Source: Galbibacter orientalis DSM 19592 (GTDB lineage: Bacteria; Bacteroidota; Bacteroidia; Flavobacteriales; Flavobacteriaceae). Taken from it: a stretch of 64,000 nt of DNA. The first letter of the stretch is position 1; each line of letters begins with the position of its first letter. The notes under the pieces are model-generated. The model saw nothing but the letters and a program-made list of their open reading frames with translations. It made no database searches and was not told the DNA's origin. The position numbers and the translations under genes were made by a program. Shown one piece after another: positions 41,401-47,834 of this stretch. The DNA is taken from NCBI RefSeq assembly GCF_000260115.1, contig NZ_JH651379.1:124001-188000 (forward strand), given 5' to 3'.

Positions 41401-41721
41401 TTCGAAAGTAAATTACAAACGGCTCCCATTACTAATTTTTTAAAACACGACTTTAATAATGACGGAAAAGAAGAAGTTTTAGCTGCTGGAAATTATTTTG
41501 GAGTAAAACCGTATCATGGAAAATTTGATGCTTTTCCTGGGGCACTCATAAGCAACAAAAAGAATATTCAGCTAACCTCAAATATTGGATTGGATTTATC
41601 AAACAAAGCTATTACACAGTTAAATACTATTAGAATTAACAATCAAAATTACCTTTTGGTAACAGTAAATAATAACGGTGCAGAACTGTACCAAATCAAA
41701 AATCTCGGGGGAAATCCATGA
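38455..41721 (+). CDS. giant FG-GAP/VCBS and ASPIC/UnbV repeat lipoprotein (copy 3 of 3)
   Basis: A 1088-residue paralogue. The ATG at 38455 gives MNRCYLYIVTIFIIASC with a lipobox, and overlaps the previous stop codon by eight bases. The longer frame from 38389 would put 22 residues before the signal peptide and is rejected. Calcium-binding motifs include GDINNDNLPDIFF, GDVNGDGFLDIYV, LDYDLDGDLDIYL and ADFDNDGDIDLVT. ASPIC/UnbV lies at ~498-585 (TVRGFQASSEPFIHFG). A second repeat series follows to the C-terminus. The next gene, 86 bases on, is a haloperoxidase-like lipoprotein. Confidence 0.87.
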   Translation: MNRCYLYIVTIFIIASCKKEGELFMNPSEKETGINFTNTLTETNDLNILDYLYFYNGGGVAVGDINNDNLPDIFFSGNQVKNKLYLNKGNLKFKDISVAAGVEGNSTWNTGAVMGDVNGDGFLDIYVCAVVGINGFRGYNELYINNGDTTFTESAKEYGLDFESYSSSAAFLDYDLDGDLDIYLLNHAVHTQESFGKAALRNQRNYETGDKLLRNDNGKFTDVSEQANIFGGVNGYGLGIAISDFNQDGYPDIYVGNDFHEDDYYYLNNGDGTFTESLKKHFGHTSRFSMGNDVADINHDGLPDILSLDMLPEDEAVLKSSAGDENVQMLQMRTEKLGYHYQYTRNMLQLNNQDGNYTETALMSGIAATDWSWSALFADYNEDGEQDLFIANGIPKRPNNLDFIKFTSNEQIRKKLDNTKLVDQKALELMPSGAYHNYIFEGKKETQFSDQSGKWIIKDSLISGATAMADFDNDGDIDLVTNNINQPATLYINKSTNKRNYLKLKFNYTKPNSLAIGTKVFAYQKGILQFRELYTVRGFQASSEPFIHFGFPTNSKIDSLVIVWPDKTYQTLKNINPNQTVTISAEKNRNQFAYNSLKNKQQPLFTKVEGNLGINYKHKEDDYIDFLRQKLIPYQISDRGPATAIGDLNGDGKDDIFFGSSKFKRSQVYFQNDTGFIEQTDNFIKNDSINETVVALILDFNKDGKNDIFTGNAGGDFYGESKPLNDVVYYKKDSLFIKSILENEFENTSVIKPFDFDTDGDLDVFVGSNTVSYDFGAIPNSFILKNENGKFEALKNLELQKAGMVTDAIWTDFTNDGTKDLIVVGEWMSPKFFSNLNGNFKEVFPSEEKLNGLWRSITEFDMDGDGDNDYLLGNWGTNSKFKASKEYPMRMYYADFDNNKRTETILATEKDGAYYTVANFDELSEQLVSIMRKKFTDYKSFAGKNIEEVFGEKLLNNATLLEVHTLTSGWLENENGKFKFHAFESKLQTAPITNFLKHDFNNDGKEEVLAAGNYFGVKPYHGKFDAFPGALISNKKNIQLTSNIGLDLSNKAITQLNTIRINNQNYLLVTVNNNGAELYQIKNLGGNP

Positions 41722-41807
41722 GGTTTTCAAACAAAATAACCTTAACTCATTTCGACAAAAAGCGTCGAGGAACTAAACCCTCTGTGAGAAATTAAAAAAC
41801 AATTAAA

Positions 41808-43169
41808 ATGAAACGTATTTCCCTCTTATTATTTAGCGCTTCCCTTTTATGCATTATTGCTTGCAATAAGAAAGAACAGCCTATTGAAGTAACCTCAGAA
41901 AACATGCATCAGGCAATTGATAAAGTTGTTGAAGTTATGATTCATGATATTTTTTCGCCAGTGGTAGCGAGTAGGATTTTTGTATATCCAGATATTGCTG
42001 CTTATGAAATTATTGCAAAGAATGACCCAAATTACAATTCGCTTGCAGGTACTATAAATGGATTAAAACCCATTCCAAATCCTATTGATACTGCAAATGT
42101 AAACTACAAGGTTTCTGCATTGATTGCTCATTTGGAATTAAGTAAGAGTCTTATTTTTTCTGAAGATAGAATAACTGCTTATCAAGATAGCTTATACAAT
42201 ACTTGGAAAAAAACCAACGAAAAAGAGTTTGAAAAATCTAAAGAATATGCCATGCAAGTGGTAACACATATGAAAAAATGGATGGATACGGACAATTATA
42301 AACAAACCCGAACCATGCCAAAATTTACAGTAAACACAGACGATCCTTCTCGTTGGCAACCAACTCCTCCTGCATATATGGACGGAATTGAACCCCATTG
42401 GATGAAAATAAGAACCCTTGCAATAGACTCTGCTGCTCAATTTAAACCGATTCCACCTCCTGAGTTTTCAATGGAAGAAGATAGTCAGTTTTACAAAGAA
42501 ACTATGGAAGTTTATAATGTGAGAAATAAAATGACCGAGGAAGGCGATGATTCTGAAGAAATTGCTATTGCTAAGTTTTGGGATTGTAACCCATATGTTT
42601 CTGTTACCAAAGGACATTTAATGTTTGCAACCAAAAAAATTACTCCAGGCGCACATTGGATTGGTATTACTAAAATAGCCTGTAGGAAAACAAATACAGA
42701 TTTCAATAAAACAGTTTTTGCTTATACTAAAACTGCCATTTCTATATTTGATGGTTTTATAAGCTGTTGGGATGAAAAATACAGAAGCAACCTTATCCGT
42801 CCGGAAACTGTAATTAATCAATATATAGACGAGAATTGGAAGCCTGTTTTACAAACCCCTCCTTTCCCTGAATATACGAGTGGGCATTCGGTAGTTTCTG
42901 GAGCTGCAGCAAAAACACTGACTTCTATTTTTGGAGATGATTTTGCTTTTGACGACGATACTGAAACTCCATATGGAATTCCTGTTCGCTCCTTCTCTTC
43001 CTTTAACAATGCTTCTACTGAAGCTGCTTTAAGTAGAATGTATGGTGGAATTCACTACCGTGCAGCTATAGATGTTGGTTTGAGTCAAGGTCAAACTTTA
43101 GGAGAATATGTAATTAATAAATTATCGGTAATGACTAATAAAGAAGTAGCAAGTACTTCCGTAAAGTAA
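41808..43169 (+). CDS. vanadium-dependent haloperoxidase-like PAP2-superfamily lipoprotein
   Basis: A 453-residue membrane-anchored protein (lipobox LLCIIAC). The vanadate/phosphate-binding pattern is nearly complete: K324-x6-R331P, then TSGH with catalytic His360, then SRMYGGIH with Arg410 and His416. The Asp of the PAP2 motif HxxxD is replaced (HYRAAID). Characterised relatives oxidise halides with hydrogen peroxide; iodoperoxidases of this group are known from marine Flavobacteriaceae. Halide preference cannot be read from sequence, and a vanadate-free phosphatase is a possible alternative. It lies in the FG-GAP operon, ten bases before the next gene. Confidence 0.83.
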   Translation: MKRISLLLFSASLLCIIACNKKEQPIEVTSENMHQAIDKVVEVMIHDIFSPVVASRIFVYPDIAAYEIIAKNDPNYNSLAGTINGLKPIPNPIDTANVNYKVSALIAHLELSKSLIFSEDRITAYQDSLYNTWKKTNEKEFEKSKEYAMQVVTHMKKWMDTDNYKQTRTMPKFTVNTDDPSRWQPTPPAYMDGIEPHWMKIRTLAIDSAAQFKPIPPPEFSMEEDSQFYKETMEVYNVRNKMTEEGDDSEEIAIAKFWDCNPYVSVTKGHLMFATKKITPGAHWIGITKIACRKTNTDFNKTVFAYTKTAISIFDGFISCWDEKYRSNLIRPETVINQYIDENWKPVLQTPPFPEYTSGHSVVSGAAAKTLTSIFGDDFAFDDDTETPYGIPVRSFSSFNNASTEAALSRMYGGIHYRAAIDVGLSQGQTLGEYVINKLSVMTNKEVASTSVK

Positions 43170-43179
43170 TAAAAATCAA

Positions 43180-44073
43180 ATGAAAAAAATTATAAGCGTT
43201 TTAATCCTTATTGCTTTATGTATTCTTGGCTGGTATTTATTCATTAAAAAAAGTGATTATATCTATAGATTTGAAACCAAAACTAGTCAGGCTACAGTAT
43301 TTTATAGTATCTCAAATTGGAAAAAAACTAACGATTCTATTCACACAGAAACCATAGATAGCACCCTATATAAATCCATCACCCAAAAGCTAAATTATTT
43401 GGATAAAAACTATACATTATTTTGGGATATTAAAGCTGAAAATGATTCCGTTACAAAAGTAGCGCTTGGCATTAAAGGAGCTAAAAACAATGCCATTAAT
43501 AGAATTACAGCACCTTTTTTAAATACTGAATTTAAAAGTATGTCAAAGGATATTGCAATGAACTTTATCCGTAAATTAAAAATGAATCTATCTACTTTTA
43601 GAGTAAAAATTATAGGAAAAACAGATTCTCCAGCTAAAAAATGTGCTTGTGTAAATGCAAAAACAAAACTAGAAAACAAGGCTAAACACATGATGCGAAA
43701 TTACAATTACATAGCCGATTTTGTTGATGAAAACAATTTGCAACCAGATGGCAGACCAATGGTGGTTATTAATAACTTTAATAAAGAGGAAAATACTATT
43801 GATATGGATTTTTGTTTCCCTGTAACAGGAATTGATAAACTCCCTAAAAACCCTGATATTTTCTTTAGAGAATTAAAGGCTGTCCCATCTCTTAAGGCTG
43901 TTTTTAATGGGAATTATATGTATTCTCATCATGCTTGGTTTCAAATTTTTGATTATGCTGAAAATAATACTATTGATTTAAAAAACAATATTATAGAGAA
44001 GTTTCATAACAACCCTAATTTTGGGGGAGATGCATTGCAATGGACCACAGAGGTATATATTCCAATTAAATAA
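43180..44073 (+). CDS. membrane-anchored protein with GyrI-like effector-binding domain
   Basis: A 297-residue protein with one N-terminal membrane helix (SVLILIALCILGWYLFI), the rest probably in the periplasm or on the cytosolic face. Residues ~30-150 look like a polyketide-cyclase-like (SRPBCC) fold. Residues ~185-297 (VVINNFNKEENTIDMDFCF..) resemble the GyrI-like effector-binding domain found fused to AraC regulators and in stand-alone ligand binders. No DNA-binding domain is present. It is the last gene of the FG-GAP/haloperoxidase unit. A small-molecule-binding role is likely from the fold, but the assignment is from pattern memory. Confidence 0.5.
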   Translation: MKKIISVLILIALCILGWYLFIKKSDYIYRFETKTSQATVFYSISNWKKTNDSIHTETIDSTLYKSITQKLNYLDKNYTLFWDIKAENDSVTKVALGIKGAKNNAINRITAPFLNTEFKSMSKDIAMNFIRKLKMNLSTFRVKIIGKTDSPAKKCACVNAKTKLENKAKHMMRNYNYIADFVDENNLQPDGRPMVVINNFNKEENTIDMDFCFPVTGIDKLPKNPDIFFRELKAVPSLKAVFNGNYMYSHHAWFQIFDYAENNTIDLKNNIIEKFHNNPNFGGDALQWTTEVYIPIK

Positions 44074-44158
44074 TCCTCTATGCGCCTTTTAATGGAGAGA
44101 TTTATAACTAAATTTATAGAAACTAGAAAGAATCATTAATGGTCTCGCATAAGAATAG

Positions 44159-44398
44159 TAGCGGATTTACGCCCTAATTTTCGGTTAAACACAGACCTTT
44201 TTATATTTACTTACTTTCGTTTTAGCGATAAAACCGCTATTATTTTTATACATTGTAAGGGTTGCACAAGCCATTAATTTTATAAAAAAAGAGGATTATG
44301 CTAATTTTTAATAATAGGTAAATTGTTGTTTTCTTAGCATATGTCATTTTCAAGAACTGGTTTTAATTAGAAATTTGGTTAAAAAAAGCTTGTGCAAC
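44159..44398. repeat. non-coding element with nested inverted repeats beside the toxin gene
   Basis: The 336-base gap 44074-44409 has no gene. It holds TAGCGG (44159-44164) opposite CCGCTA (44234-44239), with a TAGCG/CGCTA hairpin at 44223-44239. A perfect 11-bp inverted repeat, GTTGCACAAGC (44261-44271) and GCTTGTGCAAC (44388-44398), lies 116 bases apart and ends 12 bases from the toxin stop codon. The region may be a mobile or recombination-related repeat linked to the accessory toxin-antitoxin pair. It does not match integron attC core sites on inspection. Confidence 0.45.
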
Positions 44399-44409
44399 AG
44401 CCACCATTG

Positions 44410-44832
44410 TTAGCCACTGGTTTTTCCTTTCAAATAAGTTTCTGGTGTCAATATTGCCAAATCACTTTTTTTGAAATCCTTTATATTTCTTGTCAGGATA
44501 ATATTTATTTTTCCAATTTGAACCGCAGAAAAATTTTGTAAAGCATCTTCAAAATCTTTAAATTCTGAATTAAGAGCATCCAAAACAACATCTTTGTCCA
44601 TTTCTATAATTTCTATTATACTTAATAGCTGTTTGATTTTTTCTATTATCAGTTGATGTTTTGCTGTTTTTCTCAATAAATAATAAACATTACAGATTAT
44701 GACTGGTGTTGTAAAACCATTTAGCCTTTTTTCTTCACAGCGATTTAAAATTTCAGTCGAAAATTGAGCAAAAGGTTCACGGTCAAAAAAGAAATCCATT
44801 AATACATCAGTGTCGATTAAAATATTGTCCAT
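44410..44832 (-). CDS. PIN-domain toxin, VapC-like
   Basis: A 140-residue predicted ribonuclease of a type II toxin-antitoxin system. The PIN fold is clear: NILIDTDVLMDFFFDREPF at the start with the first metal-binding acid at Asp7, a central acidic patch, FKDFEDALQNFSA near residue 92, and IILTRNIKDFKKSDLAILTPE at the end. Its ATG overlaps the antitoxin stop codon by one base (TAATG), so translation is coupled. VapC targets are often tRNA or rRNA; the target here is unknown. Confidence 0.87.
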   Translation of the reverse strand: MDNILIDTDVLMDFFFDREPFAQFSTEILNRCEEKRLNGFTTPVIICNVYYLLRKTAKHQLIIEKIKQLLSIIEIIEMDKDVVLDALNSEFKDFEDALQNFSAVQIGKINIILTRNIKDFKKSDLAILTPETYLKGKTSG

Positions 44833-45083
44833 TATAAATATTTTTCTTCTAATCGATTTCTAAGCTCTTTTTTATAATCCATATTTTTAGGCATTTTAAA
44901 AGAACCTTTTAAAGACTTCACAACTGGATTTAATTTTGTTGATTTATTGGCTTTTTCTTCTTTTGTTAGAATTTTTAAATAATTTTCTATAATATCAGAT
45001 AAGCTCCTGTTTTTATCTTTGGCATATTTTTTAGCTTTTTGGATAATTTCCTTCTCTATTGTCAAAGTGAGTTTTGTGTTCAT
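44832..45083 (-). CDS. antitoxin of the VapBC-like pair (DUF6364-like)
   Basis: An 83-residue protein in the position and size of a VapB antitoxin. Residues 1-42 (KLTLTIEKEIIQKAKKYAKDKNRSLSDIIENYL) look like a ribbon-helix-helix DNA-binding domain. The Lys-rich C-terminal half would wrap the toxin. It lies directly upstream of the PIN-domain gene with a one-base overlap and probably represses its own operon. The family name is from memory of similar proteins; the antitoxin role is supported by context. Confidence 0.82.
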   Translation of the reverse strand: MNTKLTLTIEKEIIQKAKKYAKDKNRSLSDIIENYLKILTKEEKANKSTKLNPVVKSLKGSFKMPKNMDYKKELRNRLEEKYL

Positions 45084-45187
45084 TTTGATTGACTTAATTT
45101 ATTATTGAATCAAAGATAAGAATTTAATTTATTGCACGTGCTGTTTTGTATTTATTTACACGTTTTCTGGCTTGTGACTATTATTCG

Positions 45188-45364
45188 AGTAAAAATACAA
45201 GACCGCTTCGCTGTAAGAGAAAAGAACAAAGACTAAATATTAACTATTATAAAATGAATAGTTTAAAAGAAATAACATTACTAAACTCCTCTTTTTATTC
45301 ATTTTTATTAATAGCAAGGGGACTATTTTAAAAACCTCTATTAACCCTTGATATATGTGGAATG
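45188..45364 (+). repeat. 177-bp direct repeat, copy 1
   Basis: Identical over 177 bases to 45466-45642 (offset 278). Similarity continues with mismatches to about 45400, where GTCTG and CAGAC can form a small hairpin. The unit starts AGTAAAAATACAAGACCGC and contains the 25-codon ORF at 45254-45331. Two identical copies this close suggest recent duplication. Confidence 0.88.
45254..45331 (+). CDS. possible 25-residue hydrophobic peptide (repeat copy 1)
   Basis: An ATG-to-TAA frame inside the duplicated unit encodes a 25-residue peptide beginning MNSLKEITLL and ending LLIARGLF, with a hydrophobic centre. It resembles small membrane toxins of type I systems in size and hydrophobicity, and such loci often occur as tandem repeats. 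No clear ribosome-binding site is visible, and AT-rich chance ORFs of this size are common, so this is speculative. Confidence 0.2.
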   Translation: MNSLKEITLLNSSFYSFLLIARGLF

Positions 45365-45465
45365 GAATAAACGCGGTCTGCTTTTATCAGACAACAATAA
45401 AAAAGAATCAAACCTGAATGTTTTTACACAGTCAATTAGGATAGTTTATAAATCATTAATGTCCA

Positions 45466-45642
45466 AGTAAAAATACAAGACCGCTTCGCTGTAAGAGAAA
45501 AGAACAAAGACTAAATATTAACTATTATAAAATGAATAGTTTAAAAGAAATAACATTACTAAACTCCTCTTTTTATTCATTTTTATTAATAGCAAGGGGA
45601 CTATTTTAAAAACCTCTATTAACCCTTGATATATGTGGAATG
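45466..45642 (+). repeat. 177-bp direct repeat, copy 2
   Basis: Second copy of the unit at 45188-45364, with no difference over 177 bases and one mismatch in the next ten. The downstream hairpin differs (CCCG/CGGA instead of TCTG/CAGA), with one paired T-to-C and A-to-G change. It carries the same 25-codon ORF. Confidence 0.88.
45532..45609 (+). CDS. possible 25-residue hydrophobic peptide (repeat copy 2)
   Basis: Identical in sequence to the ORF at 45254-45331. Preservation in both copies reflects the repeat identity and is not independent evidence of coding. Confidence 0.2.
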   Translation: MNSLKEITLLNSSFYSFLLIARGLF

Positions 45643-45695
45643 AAATAAACGCTGCCCGCATTTATCGGACAACAATATTTATAAATAAAACATAA

Positions 45696-45858
45696 TTCCC
45701 TCGACATAAAAAGCTTTCCTGCACCATAAAAAGGCTTTCCCCGCATGATAAGTACCTATCCCGACGAACTTTTATAGCTTCCTGCAGGTATAGTTACCCT
45801 TCCCGCCAGCTTAGTATGCTTTCCCCGCAGACTTGGAATGCTTCCCCGCAGCGGGGAA
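45696..45858. repeat. degenerate tandem array, eight units with a 21-bp period
   Basis: A TTCC (or ATCC) core recurs at 45696, 45716, 45737, 45758, 45779, 45800, 45821 and 45842, that is, every 21 bases with one 20-base step. A loose consensus unit is ATAnnAnGCTTTCCCCGCA. The last unit runs into the perfect 17-bp palindrome TTCCCCGCAGCGGGGAA at 45842-45858. The array is much richer in G and C than its flanks. Units have diverged and no spacer structure exists, so it is not a CRISPR array. The period equals two helical turns or seven codons. Confidence 0.72.
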
Positions 45859-46072
45859 ACAATTATTTACCCAATAACCCAACAAAAGTAGGATGTGCAA
45901 ACATAAAAAGGGCTCAAAAGGAAACAAAATCAACTACCTCTAGGCAAGCCTACGAGGTATTCAAAATAAAAATATTTTAATCCATTTCGACGTAAAGCCC
46001 TTCGGGAAACTCAGACAAGCTTTGGGAGATAAACTCTTCCAGAGGGATTAATTTTCAGGAATCCTTTTACAT

Positions 46073-47092
46073 TTATAGTGTAGATTCTCTTTTTACAAGA
46101 CTGGATTTAATAATTTCGGTTTCGTAAGGACGCGATTCAAAATCTTCTTCCTCCAAACGTTTTATAAGTAAGTCTACCGCCTTCTCTCCTATCTCTTCTC
46201 CGTGTTGACTTACGGTGGTTAATGACGGACTGCTACTAATAGATATAATCCCGTCTGTAAAACCAATTACCGAAACATCTTTTGGTGCTGATTTCCCCAT
46301 TTTCTGAGCAATTTTCATTGCAGAAACAGCAAAAAATTCTGTAACTCCAAAAACAGCATCTACTTCATTATTTTTAAAAAGCTCTTCAACAGGTTCAAAA
46401 CCACCATAAAAATCTTCTACTTTCACTATTAGGTTTTCATCAACCTCAATTCCAGCATCTGCAAGTGCTTTTTTATAACCTTCGGTACGTAACTTTCCAA
46501 CACTCATATAATCGGGCATCGTAATTAATGCAATGCGCTTACGCCCACTTTCTATTAAATATTGAACAGCACTGTATGCCCCATGAAAATCGTCTATAAT
46601 TACCTTATCACAATTTACTTGATCGGTTATTCTATCAATCATAACCACAGGCATTCCTTGGTTAATTACTTCATTTATATGATGAAAATCTTGCTTTTTT
46701 TCGGTGTCTTTAGAAAGCGACATAATAAACCCATCAATACTTCCATTTGCCAACATTTGCATATTGATAACCTCTTTATCAAAAGATTCATTTGAGATAC
46801 ACACAATTACATTATAACCTTTGGCAGTTGCCAAACGCTCTACACCAGTAATTACGGAAGAGAAAAAATAATGAACAATTTCTGGAAGGATAATTCCAAT
46901 ATTTTTTGTTTTCTGATTCTTTAAACTTAAAGCAATATTATTGGGTTTATAGTGATGTTCTTTAGCAAAAGCTTGAATAATTTCTTTTGTTTTTTCACTA
47001 ATTTCCGGACTATCTTTTAATGCTTTTGAAACTGTAGAAATAGAAACATTAAATCTTCTTGAAATCTCTTTAAGCGTTATTTTTTGCTTCAT
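46073..47092 (-). CDS. LacI-family transcriptional regulator (paralogue)
   Basis: A 339-residue LacI-type repressor with helix-turn-helix KITLKEISRRFNVSISTVSKALK and hinge KPNNIALSLKNQKTKN. The effector domain shares long identical stretches with the starch-locus regulator at 15630-16652, including NVIVC.SNESFDKEVINM, VINQGMP and IALIT. The DNA-recognition segment is nearly the same, so the two may bind related operators. It stands alone next to repeats, so its targets are not evident; glucan genes elsewhere are possible. Confidence 0.92.
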   Translation of the reverse strand: MKQKITLKEISRRFNVSISTVSKALKDSPEISEKTKEIIQAFAKEHHYKPNNIALSLKNQKTKNIGIILPEIVHYFFSSVITGVERLATAKGYNVIVCISNESFDKEVINMQMLANGSIDGFIMSLSKDTEKKQDFHHINEVINQGMPVVMIDRITDQVNCDKVIIDDFHGAYSAVQYLIESGRKRIALITMPDYMSVGKLRTEGYKKALADAGIEVDENLIVKVEDFYGGFEPVEELFKNNEVDAVFGVTEFFAVSAMKIAQKMGKSAPKDVSVIGFTDGIISISSSPSLTTVSQHGEEIGEKAVDLLIKRLEEEDFESRPYETEIIKSSLVKRESTL

Positions 47093-47120
47093 AGTGTAAT
47101 CTTCCTTTTATAGCTAAGTT

Positions 47121-47128
47121 CAAAATTA
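47121..47128 (-). promoter_or_regulatory. candidate -7 box of the second LacI gene
   Basis: On the minus strand this reads TAATTTTG, a full match to TAnnTTTG, 29-36 bases before the ATG. The -33 region is not clear. Confidence 0.45.
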
Positions 47129-47322
47129 CGCTTTTTCAATTAAATGGAAGTTTTTATTTCGCTAAGTAACTCTTAAATTAATACAATCTACTTGTATTAA
47201 ATAACTTTCGTAGAATGAAAGTAAATACTCAATAATAAGCTCATTAAATAGAAAAGAGAATCATAAAATGTTTTTCTCTAAGTATTAAAACTTTAAAACT
47301 TAAGTAGCCTATGCAAATTGGG

Positions 47323-47769
47323 TTATTTGTATTTTATAGATTCCCAGTATTTATCTGCTCTTTCTGCTAATCTATCTGCACCTTCTTCTGCCCATAAAGT
47401 CAATGTATTGGTTTTTCCAGCATTATAAAACAGATACAATTTCCCATTTCTAATTTCATAGGTTTCTGGGTTTATTCTGACCTTTTCTCCACTTGCAATT
47501 GCATAAGCGCAATAACCTCCATATTGTGGAATGTATTTTTTAGGTGAATTTTTAAATGCTTTTAAATGTGCTTCGGAAGTAAATAAAAATTTAGCATTAT
47601 CATAAACAACAGCTAAGTTCTCTATCCCCTTAGTGGGTTTTCCTTCAAAATAAGAAACAACATCATAGCCTTGGGCAACAGCTCCCTTTTTGGTATTGTA
47701 ATCTATAGAACTTTGTGCAGTGATGGTACTAAAAGTAAGAAGAAGAAATAGAGAAATAAGTGTCTTCAT
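47323..47769 (-). CDS. exported YHS-domain protein
   Basis: A 148-residue periplasmic protein with signal peptide ISLFLLLTFSTITAQ. The YHS-like core runs from AVAQGYDVVSYFEGKPTKG through FLFTSEAHLKAFKNSPKKYIPQYGGYCAYAIASGEKV. YHS domains bind metal ions in some proteins; the single Cys and conserved aromatic residues are seen, but the metal and partner are unknown. The gene lies 65 bases after the LuxE-like gene on the same strand, and they may be cotranscribed. Confidence 0.85.
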   Translation of the reverse strand: MKTLISLFLLLTFSTITAQSSIDYNTKKGAVAQGYDVVSYFEGKPTKGIENLAVVYDNAKFLFTSEAHLKAFKNSPKKYIPQYGGYCAYAIASGEKVRINPETYEIRNGKLYLFYNAGKTNTLTLWAEEGADRLAERADKYWESIKYK

Positions 47770-47834
47770 AATAAATACAAAATATATTAATTACTAGCTT
47801 AGTAGCTATTATAATAGAAACATTACAGAAGACT

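Larger units (their letters stand above)
45084..46072. other. 989-base repeat-rich stretch without ordinary genes
   Basis: Between the antitoxin and the second LacI gene lie three kinds of repeat, described separately: a duplicated 177-bp unit, an eight-unit 21-bp array ending in a palindrome, and one dispersed ACTACCTC palindrome at 45933-45963. TCGACGTAAAGCCCTTCGGG near 45987 resembles the TCGACAAGCTCAG family. The longest ordinary ORF (61 codons) only spans the first repeat. This looks like accessory DNA. Confidence 0.6.

Noticed and set aside
44159-44410. Integron attC site next to the toxin gene
   Set aside because: The inverted repeats do not fit the RYYYAAC and GTTRRRY core sites, and no integrase gene is seen.
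45146-45331. 61-codon plus-strand ORF upstream of the first repeat
   Set aside because: It only extends the 25-codon ORF of the repeat into unique sequence, lacks a ribosome-binding site, and the second copy has no such extension.
45696-45858. Possible CRISPR array
   Set aside because: The units abut with no unique spacers, drift strongly, and no cas genes are present.
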